A DNA stretch of 40,463 nucleotides from Firmicutes bacterium ADurb.Bin182 (GTDB lineage Bacteria; Bacillota; Clostridia; Christensenellales; CAG-138): assembly GCA_002070205.1 (NCBI GenBank), contig MWCU01000038.1, forward strand, positions 1 to 40,463. Direction: 5' to 3'. Below are positions 7,989 to 16,841 of this stretch, one piece after another. Position 1 is the first letter of the stretch. Each line of letters starts with the position of its first letter. The position numbers and the translations under genes were made by a program. The notes under the pieces are model-generated. The model was not told the origin of the DNA. It did not search any database and worked only from the letters and a program-made list of their open reading frames with translations.

Positions 7989-8825
7989 GTGCTTAGCGGA
8001 GTCAGAAACGCGCTTGAGGAAAAAGGACTCGGTTTTATAATCTCGATCGTTTATATAGTATTCGTATTCGCGCTTGCGAAAGTTTTGAGCACGGTTTTGA
8101 ACCGCGCCGTTAAATCGTTGATAGCTCACCGGTCCAAAGCGATGGCGGACGACAGAAGAGGGCGCCTTGAGACGGCCGGAACGCTCATTGCCAGCATCAG
8201 CAAATACATACTTTTTTTTATTGCTTTTGCCGTATCTTTGGGCGAGCTGGGACTCGGCAACGCGATGAACTCAATGCTGGCCGCGGCGGGAATCGGCGGA
8301 ATAGCGATAGGAATCGGCGCGCAAAACCTTATAAAGGATATCGCGACGGGATTTTTCATACTGTTCGAGGATCAATTCTCGGTGGGAGATTATGTGGCAA
8401 TAGGCGATATCACAGGTACAGTCGAGAGGATAGAGCTTCGCACCACTTCCGTGAGAGGATACAGGGGAGAGCTGAGCATTATCCCCAACGGCAGCATCGG
8501 CGCAATGACGAATTACTCGCGAAGCGATTATCTCGCTATCGTCGATATGCCGGTCGAGCACGGAGCGGATATTCAAAAATCGATGGACTTAATGCGCGAT
8601 GAAGCGCTTCTTTATGCAAAAGACAGCCAAAGCGCGCACGGCGAAGCGAGCGTGCTCGGAATAGTTGACGTCAGGGAAGACTCGGCGGTTTTGCGCATGA
8701 TACTGACGGTGCGGCATGCCGAACACTGGCAAGTGCAGCGCGAACTGACAAAGCGCATCAAAGAGCGCTTTGAAAAAGAAGGCATAGGGCTGTCGAAGCA
8801 TCATATCAGAATATCGGGTGATTGA
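7989..8825 (+). CDS. MscS-family mechanosensitive ion channel
   Basis: Small-conductance channel that releases solutes on hypo-osmotic shock. From the GTG at 7989 it has 278 residues. There are three membrane helices (about 13-35, 68-86 and 92-120); the last is the pore helix, rich in Gly and Ala (AAAGIGGIAIGIGAQNLIKD), followed by the conserved FEDQFSVGDYV and the beta domain. GTG is chosen because GGAGG lies nine bases upstream, while the upstream ATG at 7956 overlaps the promoter. It is the first gene of a run with DUF951 and two signal peptidases. Size and layout fit the YkuT-like subgroup. Confidence 0.9.
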   Translation: MLSGVRNALEEKGLGFIISIVYIVFVFALAKVLSTVLNRAVKSLIAHRSKAMADDRRGRLETAGTLIASISKYILFFIAFAVSLGELGLGNAMNSMLAAAGIGGIAIGIGAQNLIKDIATGFFILFEDQFSVGDYVAIGDITGTVERIELRTTSVRGYRGELSIIPNGSIGAMTNYSRSDYLAIVDMPVEHGADIQKSMDLMRDEALLYAKDSQSAHGEASVLGIVDVREDSAVLRMILTVRHAEHWQVQRELTKRIKERFEKEGIGLSKHHIRISGD

Positions 8826-9029
8826 ATGATCAAAACATTTGAGCTCAATGATCGGGTTATTATGAAAAAGCCGCATGCATGCGGGACAAATGAATGGACT
8901 ATTACCCGTACGGGCGCGGATATAAAAATAAAATGCGCCGGGTGCGGACGCATAGTTATGATGGATCGGGCGGATTTTTTGAAGTCCGCAAAAAAAATCC
9001 TTACGGAGGAAGCAACGCATGAACAATAA
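8826..9029 (+). CDS. DUF951 family protein
   Basis: A 67-residue protein of a small conserved Firmicute family with no known function. Visible are HACG at 17-20 and CAGC at 37-40, which could form a small zinc site, and the conserved NEWTITRTGADIKIKC and IVMMDR segments. It starts immediately after the mscS stop (TGAATG) and overlaps the start of the first lepB, so all are probably translated from one message. Members of this family are often found near mscS-like genes and the rpsF cluster, which agrees with this position. Confidence 0.8.
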   Translation: MIKTFELNDRVIMKKPHACGTNEWTITRTGADIKIKCAGCGRIVMMDRADFLKSAKKILTEEATHEQ

Positions 9030-9612
9030 GCTTACCAAATCCGAACGCAAAGCGATGCGGGAGGCGGTTGAAAAAATCCATGACAAAGACCCCGCATACA
9101 AACGCGCATCCAATATCGGCTTTCTTTTTTATCTGGCTACCGTGATCATCTGCGTTTTCGCATTCCGGAATTTTCTGATGGAACCCATCGACGTCGACGG
9201 CATTTCAATGAATTATACTCTCCTTGACAGAGAGCGCATGCTCGTGGAAAAGGTAAGCATGTGGCTCCATAAGCCCGAACGGGGAGAAATCATAATAGTC
9301 TATTACCCGGGTTATACCCAAAGCTGTGTGAAGCGGGTTATTGGGCTTCCGGGGGAAACGGTCGAGATAAGGGGCGGCGAAACCTATATCGACGGGAAAA
9401 AACTCGCTGAGGACTATTTGTTCGAGCCTATGTTCTACGACATGCCGCCGGTTACGGTTCCCGAAAACAGCGTATTCGTAATGGGCGACAACCGGAACAG
9501 CAGCGAGGACAGCAGGGACCCCAATGTTGGCAGCATCCCTTTTCATAAAATCGTAGGGCGAGTCGTGGCCGTAATGTGGCCTCCCGATTCCATCCGGAGC
9601 ATGACGGGCTGA
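9019..9612 (+). CDS. lepB: Signal peptidase I (first of two)
   Basis: Membrane serine protease that removes signal peptides on the outer face of the membrane. It has 197 residues and one N-terminal membrane helix (about 33-51). Catalytic Ser63 lies in DGISMNYTL and Lys105 in SCVKRVIGLPGE; the GDNRNSSEDSRD box is at 156-167. The usual Ser-Met-x-Pro-Thr is here Ser-Met-Asn-Tyr-Thr, so the conserved proline is missing. The start overlaps DUF951 by 11 bases and has GGAGG nine bases upstream. A paralogue follows 70 bp later. Confidence 0.92.
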   Translation: MNNKLTKSERKAMREAVEKIHDKDPAYKRASNIGFLFYLATVIICVFAFRNFLMEPIDVDGISMNYTLLDRERMLVEKVSMWLHKPERGEIIIVYYPGYTQSCVKRVIGLPGETVEIRGGETYIDGKKLAEDYLFEPMFYDMPPVTVPENSVFVMGDNRNSSEDSRDPNVGSIPFHKIVGRVVAVMWPPDSIRSMTG

Positions 9613-9682
9613 CCGGGGAGTCTATCTGTTCGCATTTTATCTCGATTCACTGTTTTCTTTCGGAGGAGGAAAACGGATAGCT

Positions 9683-10237
9683 TTGGAAAAAAAACGGACG
9701 CGCACACAGTTGAATAAATGGGAATACGGTAAGCTTCGCATTGCGGCATGGCTTTTTACTTTTGCGGTTGCCCTTGCGGCGTCTCTTTTTCTCTATTCGT
9801 TTGTTTTTCAAGAAGTGCGCGTGACCGGAACATCGATGCAGCCGACGTTCAGCGAGGGCGAGGTGCTGCTGGTAAACAGGCTGTCGTTCTATATAAAATC
9901 GGTTCAGAGAGGGCAAATCGTCATATTCAGGAACAGAAAGACCGGCGATGAGTATATAAAAAGGGTGATAGGCCTTCCGGGCGAGCGCGTGCTTATACGG
10001 GAAGGCTGCGTTTATATAAACGGGATATATCTCGACGAGAGCGATTATCTCTCGTTTGCGGCGGGCGAGCTTGAAGAAATCACGGTTCCCCCGGAACACG
10101 TGTTTTTGCTCGGCGACAATCGAATCATTTCATTGGACAGCAGGGACGAATCCGTAGGCTGCGTGCGGATTCAGGATCTTCACGGCAGCGTGTTTTTAAG
10201 GCTTTTGCCGCTGGGGAGTTTTACGGTTTTTCTATAG
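9683..10237 (+). CDS. lepB: Signal peptidase I (second of two)
   Basis: Paralogue of the preceding gene, 184 residues, with a membrane helix at about 22-42, Ser51 in the canonical GTSMQPTF, Lys93 in DEYIKRVIGLPGE and GDNRIISLDSRD at 144-155. The start is uncertain: the TTG at 9683 is 13 bases from GGAGGAGG (9662-9669), a long spacing, whereas an ATA two codons upstream would be at the ideal distance. TTG is preferred because ATA starts are rare. It ends 2 bp before the convergent methyltransferase stop. Confidence 0.9.
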   Translation: MEKKRTRTQLNKWEYGKLRIAAWLFTFAVALAASLFLYSFVFQEVRVTGTSMQPTFSEGEVLLVNRLSFYIKSVQRGQIVIFRNRKTGDEYIKRVIGLPGERVLIREGCVYINGIYLDESDYLSFAAGELEEITVPPEHVFLLGDNRIISLDSRDESVGCVRIQDLHGSVFLRLLPLGSFTVFL

Positions 10238-10239
10238 GA

Positions 10240-11793
10240 TTAATCACTAATTCTTTGAATAATAATCAAATGCGGAAGCAGCCCGCCGGCCTCGGTGTTT
10301 GTTTCGCTTAAAAGCTTGAGTCCTTTCGTTCCGATTATACATTTTTTAAGAAGATTGTGTTCCATCGTATAAAAAACGGCTGTGCCGCCCGGCGCGAGCC
10401 ATTCGGTCAATTTTCGGGCGAGACCGCCGTAAAGCAGCTTGTTGCCGGCATGGCTGCCTACCCGGTTGCCGAAAGGCAGATTTGAGATGACCTCGTCAAA
10501 GGGCTGCTTAGCGATAAAATCAAGGCAGTTCATTCGGATAAATTTCGCTTTTATATTTGCAGCACGCGAGTTTTCCCGGGAAATACCGACAGCATATCCT
10601 GAAATATCAAGTCCCGTAAGCTCTGAGCAGGGGCAAAGCATACCCCGCTCTATCAGCATAGTTCCGCTTCCGCAGCAGGGGTCCAAAACCTTCGCTCCGA
10701 TTTTCAGTCTGTGCCGCGCATAACGCAGCAGTGCGGACGCCATGGACGGCTTTATTGAAGCAGGCAGAGCGCGAAGCCTGTATGCGAAACGTTTGTCTTC
10801 GAAAGTGCAGAGCTTTATGAACAGATCGCATGTCGAGCGGGAAGCCTCAACGCGCAGTTCAGCCTCGTAACCCGAAGGTGAGTTTATAAAGCCTTCAGAG
10901 TCGAGCAGCACTGCCGTTTCTTTCGCCAGCGCCCCCCTGTCCGTATCCGCCTTTATCTCAAGCCGGTATGTATACGGCGGTCCGCCATCATGGACTCTGC
11001 TCAAAAAATCCATGCAATTCCCTTTATACTCAGCTATTGCCTTTGCGCTTAAGGGGATGCCGCACGCAACGGGGAAAAGCGCCTCATAAAAGGAACGGGC
11101 TTTAAAGAGCCTTTCAATATCATCGGTTTCTGCAAGAATGCTCTCCCCCGATATTTGACGGGGAAAAAAGCCGAGTTCCTCAATCTCATCCGAAAGCTGG
11201 CGGACAAATCCCGCATGCGCTCTGAGCTCAATCTCGGTTTTATCCTTAAGCCCTGTAAACACGTGCGAAATATCCGGCAGCAGCTTTGAGACGGCGGATT
11301 TGAGCGCAAAGCTTTCCTCCGCGTGATGCTTTGTCTGCGATTCGTCGAGTGAGGGAGGTACTCGGTAACTTTTTAATGCCTGCTCCGCGACGGGACCGCC
11401 GACAGACCCGAGGGCGAGGATTATGGACGGGCGGACGAACCTCGTATTTTCAGTAAGCAGCGCCTCCGCCAACGCGGAAGCGTCCTTTTCGCAGCACAGC
11501 GCGCCCAAAAGGCGCGCCGCGTTTTTTCTGAGCTTTGGAACGTCGGATTTAAGCGCCCGCAAAAGCGCGCTCCTGTCGGAAAAAAAACGGTTGATTTCGC
11601 TTCTGCAAGAGGAACGTTTAGCGAGCCTTGCAAGCAAAGCCGCGGCGGATACGGCCTGCTTGGGGCTCTCCGGCTTTGCAAAAAGCTCGCATGCGGGCCG
11701 AACGGCTTGTCCGCCCAAGCGGATGAGGCGCTCCGTACCCGCGTGTGAACAAAGCAGCTCCGTAAGTTCCTGTTTTGTTATCTCATCATTCAT
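10240..11793 (-). CDS. HEAT-repeat fused RNA methyltransferase (UPF0020-like)
   Basis: 517 residues. The C-terminal part (about 335-517) is a Rossmann methyltransferase of the THUMP/UPF0020 type (TrmN/Trm14/RlmL-like): YRLRALPASIKPSMA at about 338-352, SAM-binding DPCCGSGT at 371-378, and the catalytic SNLPFG at 437-442, expected for N2-guanine methylation of tRNA or rRNA. The middle (about 185-330) may be a diverged THUMP-like region. The N-terminal 170 residues are helical and HEAT-like (SAAALLARLA, LRKNAARLLGALC, RPSIILALGSVGG), which is not usual for this family. It overlaps murG by 8 bases and is probably co-transcribed. The target RNA is not known. Confidence 0.8.
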   Translation of the reverse strand: MNDEITKQELTELLCSHAGTERLIRLGGQAVRPACELFAKPESPKQAVSAAALLARLAKRSSCRSEINRFFSDRSALLRALKSDVPKLRKNAARLLGALCCEKDASALAEALLTENTRFVRPSIILALGSVGGPVAEQALKSYRVPPSLDESQTKHHAEESFALKSAVSKLLPDISHVFTGLKDKTEIELRAHAGFVRQLSDEIEELGFFPRQISGESILAETDDIERLFKARSFYEALFPVACGIPLSAKAIAEYKGNCMDFLSRVHDGGPPYTYRLEIKADTDRGALAKETAVLLDSEGFINSPSGYEAELRVEASRSTCDLFIKLCTFEDKRFAYRLRALPASIKPSMASALLRYARHRLKIGAKVLDPCCGSGTMLIERGMLCPCSELTGLDISGYAVGISRENSRAANIKAKFIRMNCLDFIAKQPFDEVISNLPFGNRVGSHAGNKLLYGGLARKLTEWLAPGGTAVFYTMEHNLLKKCIIGTKGLKLLSETNTEAGGLLPHLIIIQRISD

Positions 11794-12856
11794 AATCGCG
11801 CGCGGTTCTTCTTATTGCCTCGAGCACCTCGTCCGTTCCGTCGGCAAGAGGTTCCGACGCCATTGCGGAAACGATCTCGAAACGCTTTTCGTACAGCTCG
11901 AAGACAGCCTGCAAAAGCGACTTCGGCGACAGAATTTGCTGGTCGAGAGTTATTGCGTAACCCCTGCGTTCAAAATATGACGCATTAAGTATCTGATCGC
12001 CTCTGCTGGTTTTGCCCGGCAGGGGGATCAGCAAAGCGGGTTTTGAGAGCGCAAGGAATTCGAAAACGGAATTGGCTCCCGCCCTCGACACGATGATGTC
12101 CGCGGCGGCAAACACATGCGGCATCTCATCCGTTACATATTCTACCTGCCTGTATCCCTTAAAATCGATCACATCATTGAGTTTGCCCTTGCCGCAAAGG
12201 TGAAGGACGTCGAATTTCTCAGTTAGCTCCGGCAGAGCCGCCCTTACGGCTTCATTAATAGCCTGAGCCCCCTGCGAGCCGCCCATTACGAGCAATATGG
12301 GCTTTTCGCCGGTAAAGCCCGCGAACTTCAGACCTATCTGCCTGTTTCCTTCATAAAGCGACGCCCTTATAGGAGTTCCCGTATGTATGCCTTTTTTATG
12401 CGTAAACTTCAGCGTATCCTCAAATGTGACGCATATCGTATTTGCGAAATGACCTGTAATGCGGTTGGCAAGGCCGGGCGAATAATCCGATTCATGAATA
12501 ACGACCGGCGCTTTTCCTATTGCGCCGATAACTACCGGAACCGAAACGAATCCTCCTTTGGAGAACACAACGTTCGGCTTGATTTCTTTTATCAGCTTTC
12601 GCGCCTGGAAAATACCCTTAACGAGCCTGAACGGGTCCGTAAGGTTCTTAAGTGAAAAATACCGGCGAAGCTTGCCGGACGTGATTATATGATAGGTTAC
12701 ATCCGGGATGGGTTCTATCAGTTTCCGCTCGATTCCGTCCGCCGTACCCGCATAATGCAGACTCCAGCCTTCAACTCTGAGCTGCGGCATCAGCGCAATG
12801 TTGGGAGTAACGTGTCCGGCCGTACCGCCGCCGGTCATCAGTATGGTTCGCTTCAT
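11786..12856 (-). CDS. murG: MurG, lipid I GlcNAc transferase
   Basis: Adds N-acetylglucosamine to lipid I to form lipid II on the inner face of the membrane. It has 356 residues, the normal length. The N-terminal glycine-rich loop GGGTAGHVTPN is at 9-19, SKGGFVSVPVVIGA at about 99-112 and HESDYSPGLANR follows. The UDP-binding part has GGSQGAQAIN, RAGANSVFEFLALSKPALLIPLPG and RGDQILNASYF. It lies away from the usual mur/fts cluster, as in many Clostridia. Start is ATG; a good promoter is at 12918-12946. Confidence 0.96.
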   Translation of the reverse strand: MKRTILMTGGGTAGHVTPNIALMPQLRVEGWSLHYAGTADGIERKLIEPIPDVTYHIITSGKLRRYFSLKNLTDPFRLVKGIFQARKLIKEIKPNVVFSKGGFVSVPVVIGAIGKAPVVIHESDYSPGLANRITGHFANTICVTFEDTLKFTHKKGIHTGTPIRASLYEGNRQIGLKFAGFTGEKPILLVMGGSQGAQAINEAVRAALPELTEKFDVLHLCGKGKLNDVIDFKGYRQVEYVTDEMPHVFAAADIIVSRAGANSVFEFLALSKPALLIPLPGKTSRGDQILNASYFERRGYAITLDQQILSPKSLLQAVFELYEKRFEIVSAMASEPLADGTDEVLEAIRRTARDYE

Positions 12857-12917
12857 GAAAAAAGCCCTTCCAAAAAATCATGATGCCCTATAGAATATGC
12901 CGGCATCTTCAAATGTG

Positions 12918-12946
12918 ATTATACCACCCGATTCCGTACATTACAA
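12918..12946 (-). promoter_or_regulatory. Promoter of murG and the methyltransferase
   Basis: On the minus strand: -35 TTGTAA (12941-12946, four of six), a 17-bp spacer and a perfect -10 TATAAT (12918-12923), about 60 bp upstream of the murG start. Confidence 0.65.
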
Positions 12947-12982
12947 TAAAGGCTGCATGTCACGGCAAACGGCTCAATTTGA

Positions 12983-13019
12983 TTGAATTTCGCGAGTTCG
13001 TGTGTTATTCTCATATAAT
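12983..13019 (+). promoter_or_regulatory. Possible promoter of glnN
   Basis: A TATAAT at 13014-13019 lies about 42 bp upstream of glnN but has no -35 at the right distance. An alternative is TTGAAT (12983-12988), 17 bp, TATTCT (13006-13011). I cannot decide between them, and no GlnR-type operator is obvious. Confidence 0.35.
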
Positions 13020-13060
13020 ATATTATTTATTCATTGATGCGCGAAGAGAGGTAGTTTACA

Positions 13061-15169
13061 ATGAAAAGCATGGATGCACTGGAACAATTCGGATGCAACG
13101 TATTCAGCGATGAAACGATGCGGGAGCGCCTTTCTCCCGAAACCTATTCCGCGCTGAAACATACCGTCGAGATGGGCGGAGAACTCACGATCGAAATCGC
13201 GAACGCCGTCGCTGCCGCCATGTGCGAATGGGCAAGGGAACGCGGAGCGACCCATTACACGCACTGGTTCCAGCCTATGACGGGCTCCACTGCGGAAAAG
13301 CACGACGCTTTTCTGGCGCCGGGCCCTTTCGGTCAGCGTCCTCTTATCAGCTTTTCGGGCAAAGCGCTTATCAAAGGCGAGGCGGACGGTTCATCCCTTC
13401 CCTCGGGCGGCCTTCGGGCGACTTTTGAGGCGCGGGGATATACGACGTGGGACTGCACCTCGCCCGCATTCGTAAAAACCGATTATGACGGAACGGGCGT
13501 TCTGTGCATCCCGACGGCATTTTGTTCCTTTTACGGCGATGCCTTGGATGAAAAAACTCCTCTGCTGCGTTCAATGGAATGCCTGTCCAAACAGGCCGTC
13601 AGGGTATTGAGGCATTTGGGGTTTGACGACGTAAAGCGGGTTACGCCCACCGCGGGCGCCGAACAGGAATATTTTCTGATAGATAAAAGCCACTTTTTAA
13701 AACGCAAGGATCTTGTTTATACGGGAAGGACTCTGTTCGGGGCGGCGCCCGCCAAAGGTCAGGAGCTTTTTGATCAATACTACGCGGCGATGCCCGAAAA
13801 GGTTTCCGCATTCATGAACGAACTGAACGCGGAATTATGGAAGTTGGGCGTGCCGGCCAAAACGAACCACAATGAAGTCGCACCCTCCCAGTACGAACTT
13901 GCGGTGATGTACTCGAGCTCGAATGTGGCGGCGGATTATAACCAGATCGTTATGGAGCAAATGCGAAGGGTTGCGGACAGGCACGGAATGACCTGCCTTC
14001 TGCACGAAAAGCCGTTTGCGAATATAAACGGTTCGGGCAAACACAACAACTGGTCGCTTGTGACCGATACCGGCAAAAATCTGCTTAAACCCGGCAAGGA
14101 TGAAATAGGCCGCCGCGTTTTCTTAACCTTTTTGATAGCAATACTGGCGGCGGTGGACGAATACGCCGAAGCTTTAATAACGAGCTGCGCCACCCCGGGA
14201 AATTTGCACCGGCTGGGCTCGCATGAGGCGCCGCCCCGGATAATCTCCGTTTTTACGGGCGATCGTATCCTTTCTGAAATAGAAGCGTTTACAAACGGGT
14301 CCCTGTCCGAAGTACGGCATAAGGAGCATATGACGATGGGCGTCTCCACGCTTGCGGTGCTTTACAAAGACGAAGCCGACCGCAACCGCACCTCGCCGTT
14401 TGCGTTTACCGGAGACAAATTTGAGTTTCGCATGTGCGGTTCATCCCAATCGGCAGGATTTCCGAACACGGTGCTAAATACCGTAGCCTCCGAAAGCCTG
14501 AAGCGTATCGCGGACGCGCTGGACGAAGCGGATGATAAAATGGCGGCGCTGCCCAAGCTCCTCGGCGAAATGATGAAAAAGCACGGGCGCATAGTTTTCA
14601 ACGGCAATAATTACTCCGGGGAATGGGCGGAGGAGGCGAAAAGGAGGGGGCTTCCCTGCGTAAAAAGCACGGTTGAAGCAATCGAAGCGCTGCAGGACCC
14701 CAAGATCGTCGACCTTTTCGCGAGGCATGACGTTCTGTCCGAAAGCGAGCTTTCGGGACGCAAAGAGGTGTATCTTGACAGCTTCAACCATATCATTCAC
14801 ATCGAAGCCGTTGCGATGCTGAAAATCTCCCGGCAAAAGATTATGCCCGCATGCGTCAGGTATTCGCTGACGCTTTCGAGCGCAATAAACGAGGCCGTTA
14901 AAGCGGGAATAGAACCCGCTTCGATAAAGGAACTGCTTATTAAGCTGAATACGTGCATGAGTGCGTTTTCCGGCTCCATAGAGACATTGTCCCGCGCGCT
15001 GGAAGAGACCTGTCACGCTGATGCCTCGGAACGGGCGCATGCTCTGCAGGAGAAGGTTTTGCCCGCAATGGAGCGGGTCCGGCACGCCGCTGACGCCCTC
15101 GAGCTGATCGTTGACAAGGAATACTGGCCGCTTCCGTCTTACGGAGAGATACTGTTCCATATAAATTAG
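13061..15169 (+). CDS. glnN: Type III glutamine synthetase
   Basis: Makes glutamine from glutamate, ammonia and ATP in the cytoplasm. Its 702 residues match the long GSIII family (about 700), not GSI (about 450). Typical segments are THYTHWFQPMTG, TAGAEQEYFLIDK, NHNEVAPSQYELA, ANINGSGKHNNWS and SHEAPPRIISVFTGD, which carry the metal and ATP-binding residues. The C-terminal helical part is family-specific. The ATG has GAGAGG upstream. The gene stands alone, with murG divergent to its left and a repeat element three bases after its stop. Confidence 0.96.
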   Translation: MKSMDALEQFGCNVFSDETMRERLSPETYSALKHTVEMGGELTIEIANAVAAAMCEWARERGATHYTHWFQPMTGSTAEKHDAFLAPGPFGQRPLISFSGKALIKGEADGSSLPSGGLRATFEARGYTTWDCTSPAFVKTDYDGTGVLCIPTAFCSFYGDALDEKTPLLRSMECLSKQAVRVLRHLGFDDVKRVTPTAGAEQEYFLIDKSHFLKRKDLVYTGRTLFGAAPAKGQELFDQYYAAMPEKVSAFMNELNAELWKLGVPAKTNHNEVAPSQYELAVMYSSSNVAADYNQIVMEQMRRVADRHGMTCLLHEKPFANINGSGKHNNWSLVTDTGKNLLKPGKDEIGRRVFLTFLIAILAAVDEYAEALITSCATPGNLHRLGSHEAPPRIISVFTGDRILSEIEAFTNGSLSEVRHKEHMTMGVSTLAVLYKDEADRNRTSPFAFTGDKFEFRMCGSSQSAGFPNTVLNTVASESLKRIADALDEADDKMAALPKLLGEMMKKHGRIVFNGNNYSGEWAEEAKRRGLPCVKSTVEAIEALQDPKIVDLFARHDVLSESELSGRKEVYLDSFNHIIHIEAVAMLKISRQKIMPACVRYSLTLSSAINEAVKAGIEPASIKELLIKLNTCMSAFSGSIETLSRALEETCHADASERAHALQEKVLPAMERVRHAADALELIVDKEYWPLPSYGEILFHIN

Positions 15170-15171
15170 CG

Positions 15172-15370
15172 GTTATAGTCAGTGGTTAGTGATTAGTGGT
15201 TAGTGGTTAGTGATTAATGAAGGTGAAATCTATTTGACGGTAGATTTTTATAAACTTTATACTGAGCGATGACAGGAAGATAATATCGTTTTCAAGCTGT
15301 TTATACGCATCTGCGTCAGCATATGCTTCATTCACTCACCACTAGCCACTAGCCACTATTCACTAATTAT
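15172..15370. repeat. GTGGTTAGTG-arm inverted-repeat element, copy 1
   Basis: The left arm (15173-15217) is a run of degenerate AGTGGTTAGTGATTAGTGG-like motifs; the right arm (15328-15369) is its inverted counterpart, with CACCACTAGCCACTAGCC-like motifs. The core holds an AAATCTA/TAGATTT hairpin and a degraded GCATCTGC/ATATGC hairpin followed by cttcattcact. Copy 2 at 20451-20664 has the same design in the same orientation. It begins directly after glnN and ends 12 bp before the ribosome binding site of the DUF815 gene. No protein is encoded. A non-autonomous mobile element is the likeliest explanation. Confidence 0.75.
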
Positions 15371-15392
15371 ATCCATGTATATAGGAGGACTT

Positions 15393-16751
15393 ATGATCGA
15401 ATTCAAAAATTGCACATGCATGGAAGGGGTCGAGAAGCTCAGCAGTTTGTTGAGCCGCCTCAGCGTTTTAAGGCGCCTTCTGAGCTCGGGACCCATGCGG
15501 CTGCTTATTGAGATCTGTAATGACCTGAACGAAGGCGACATTATGAGGGCTTCCTATCATTATCACGACCTGGTCCATGAGCTTTTGATTGCGCCCTCCC
15601 GCAGAATAAGCGGAAACCTTTGGAAGGATTATATCGTCAGCCGGCTGCTGGACGAACCGAACGCGTTCTCCGATATGGCCGCAAAGGGCGAGCGTGACGA
15701 GCCTCTGTACAATGCCATGAAAACGGAGCTTTTGATTCTGGGCGAGCTCAGTGAACTGGACGGGAGCATAATAAAGCGATGGATTGCGGAACGCCTTAGG
15801 GATATAAAATTAAAGCCGCGGCAGGTACGGGATACTATTTCCCTCATGTCCAGCGCCGCGTGGGCGGGCGGAACTCACCGGCCCCTTCCCTCGGATGAGC
15901 CGCAGCTTGCATCCTTGCCACAGCTGCCGGGTTCGCTTAATGAAACCGAATGGCTTAATTGGGATTATCCGGAACCCGTTCTGGACGGCAGCTATATAGC
16001 CGACGAAGCGCTTGAGGAGGTTTACAGGCGCCTTTTAAGCAAGGCGGACTGGCGAAGCATGCAGGAGGACCTTTGGAATTTCCACGGCGCTTACGGGAGC
16101 GGAATTTTCCTCAAATACCGCCTGTTCTGCCTCAGCGAAGGCGGGCTTGAGCCCGTTTCCGAAGCTTTGATGCCGGAGCAGGACAATTTGACATTTTTTG
16201 AGCAGCAGCGTGCCGTTATCGTAAACAACGTCATCACTTTCCTGCAGGGGGAGCGCGCGGCTGGAATGCTGCTGACCGGAGGAGAAGGCACAGGAAAAAC
16301 AACTCAAATCCTCTCGCTCGCGCACGAGTTCCCCCAAATGCGCCTCGTATTCGTGGACAGCCGCAGCGCGGGCGAGTGTTCGGAGCTTTGGCGGATGCTG
16401 AAGGGACAGCCGCACAAATTCATAGTGCTTGTCGACGATATCGATTTCGAACAGGACAGCTTCAAGCTGTTTAAAGCCGGCGTTATGGCAGGCAGGTCGA
16501 TTCCCGGAAACGTACTGCTGTGCGCGACCGCGAGGTGCGGCGAAAGCTCGCTTTTCCCGCTCAGGGTGCATTTTACTTATCCGCCTCTGAAGACATTTAT
16601 TGAGCTCGTTCAGCAGCTTCTCAAGCGCGAGGGATATGACGTCGATTATGATACCGTTCAGAATGCCTGCATCGATTACAAAGCGGCGGCCAACGAAGAG
16701 CTTTCATTCAACGCCGCAAAGCGCGTGATGCACACGATACTCGGCGGTTGA
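15393..16751 (+). CDS. DUF815 family AAA-type ATPase
   Basis: A 452-residue protein (from ATG 15393) of the DUF815 family, ATPases of unknown role with an AAA-like core. The P-loop GGEGTGKTT lies about three fifths along and LVDDIDFEQD is a Walker B-like motif. The N-terminal half is helical with no recognised fold, and the C-terminus has the family segment FNAAKRVMHTILGG. The upstream ATG at 15375 is rejected because AGGAGG (15383-15388) lies after it and serves 15393. The gene stands alone, with a repeat element at its 5' edge that may contribute to its expression. Confidence 0.8.
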   Translation: MIEFKNCTCMEGVEKLSSLLSRLSVLRRLLSSGPMRLLIEICNDLNEGDIMRASYHYHDLVHELLIAPSRRISGNLWKDYIVSRLLDEPNAFSDMAAKGERDEPLYNAMKTELLILGELSELDGSIIKRWIAERLRDIKLKPRQVRDTISLMSSAAWAGGTHRPLPSDEPQLASLPQLPGSLNETEWLNWDYPEPVLDGSYIADEALEEVYRRLLSKADWRSMQEDLWNFHGAYGSGIFLKYRLFCLSEGGLEPVSEALMPEQDNLTFFEQQRAVIVNNVITFLQGERAAGMLLTGGEGTGKTTQILSLAHEFPQMRLVFVDSRSAGECSELWRMLKGQPHKFIVLVDDIDFEQDSFKLFKAGVMAGRSIPGNVLLCATARCGESSLFPLRVHFTYPPLKTFIELVQQLLKREGYDVDYDTVQNACIDYKAAANEELSFNAAKRVMHTILGG

Positions 16752-16841
16752 CAAAATCGCTTTCCTCTGCCGTTTTTACGTGCATACTTAAGCTTAAAAC
16801 TTCACATTCTTACGTCATACGGACGTGACGGAGGATGAAAA

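Noticed and set aside
12961..13020. GlnR or nitrogen riboswitch upstream of glnN
   Set aside because: No recognisable GlnR site or glutamine riboswitch sequence.
14474..15160. 228-codon minus-strand ORF inside glnN
   Set aside because: Shadow of glnN in another frame, with no start site.
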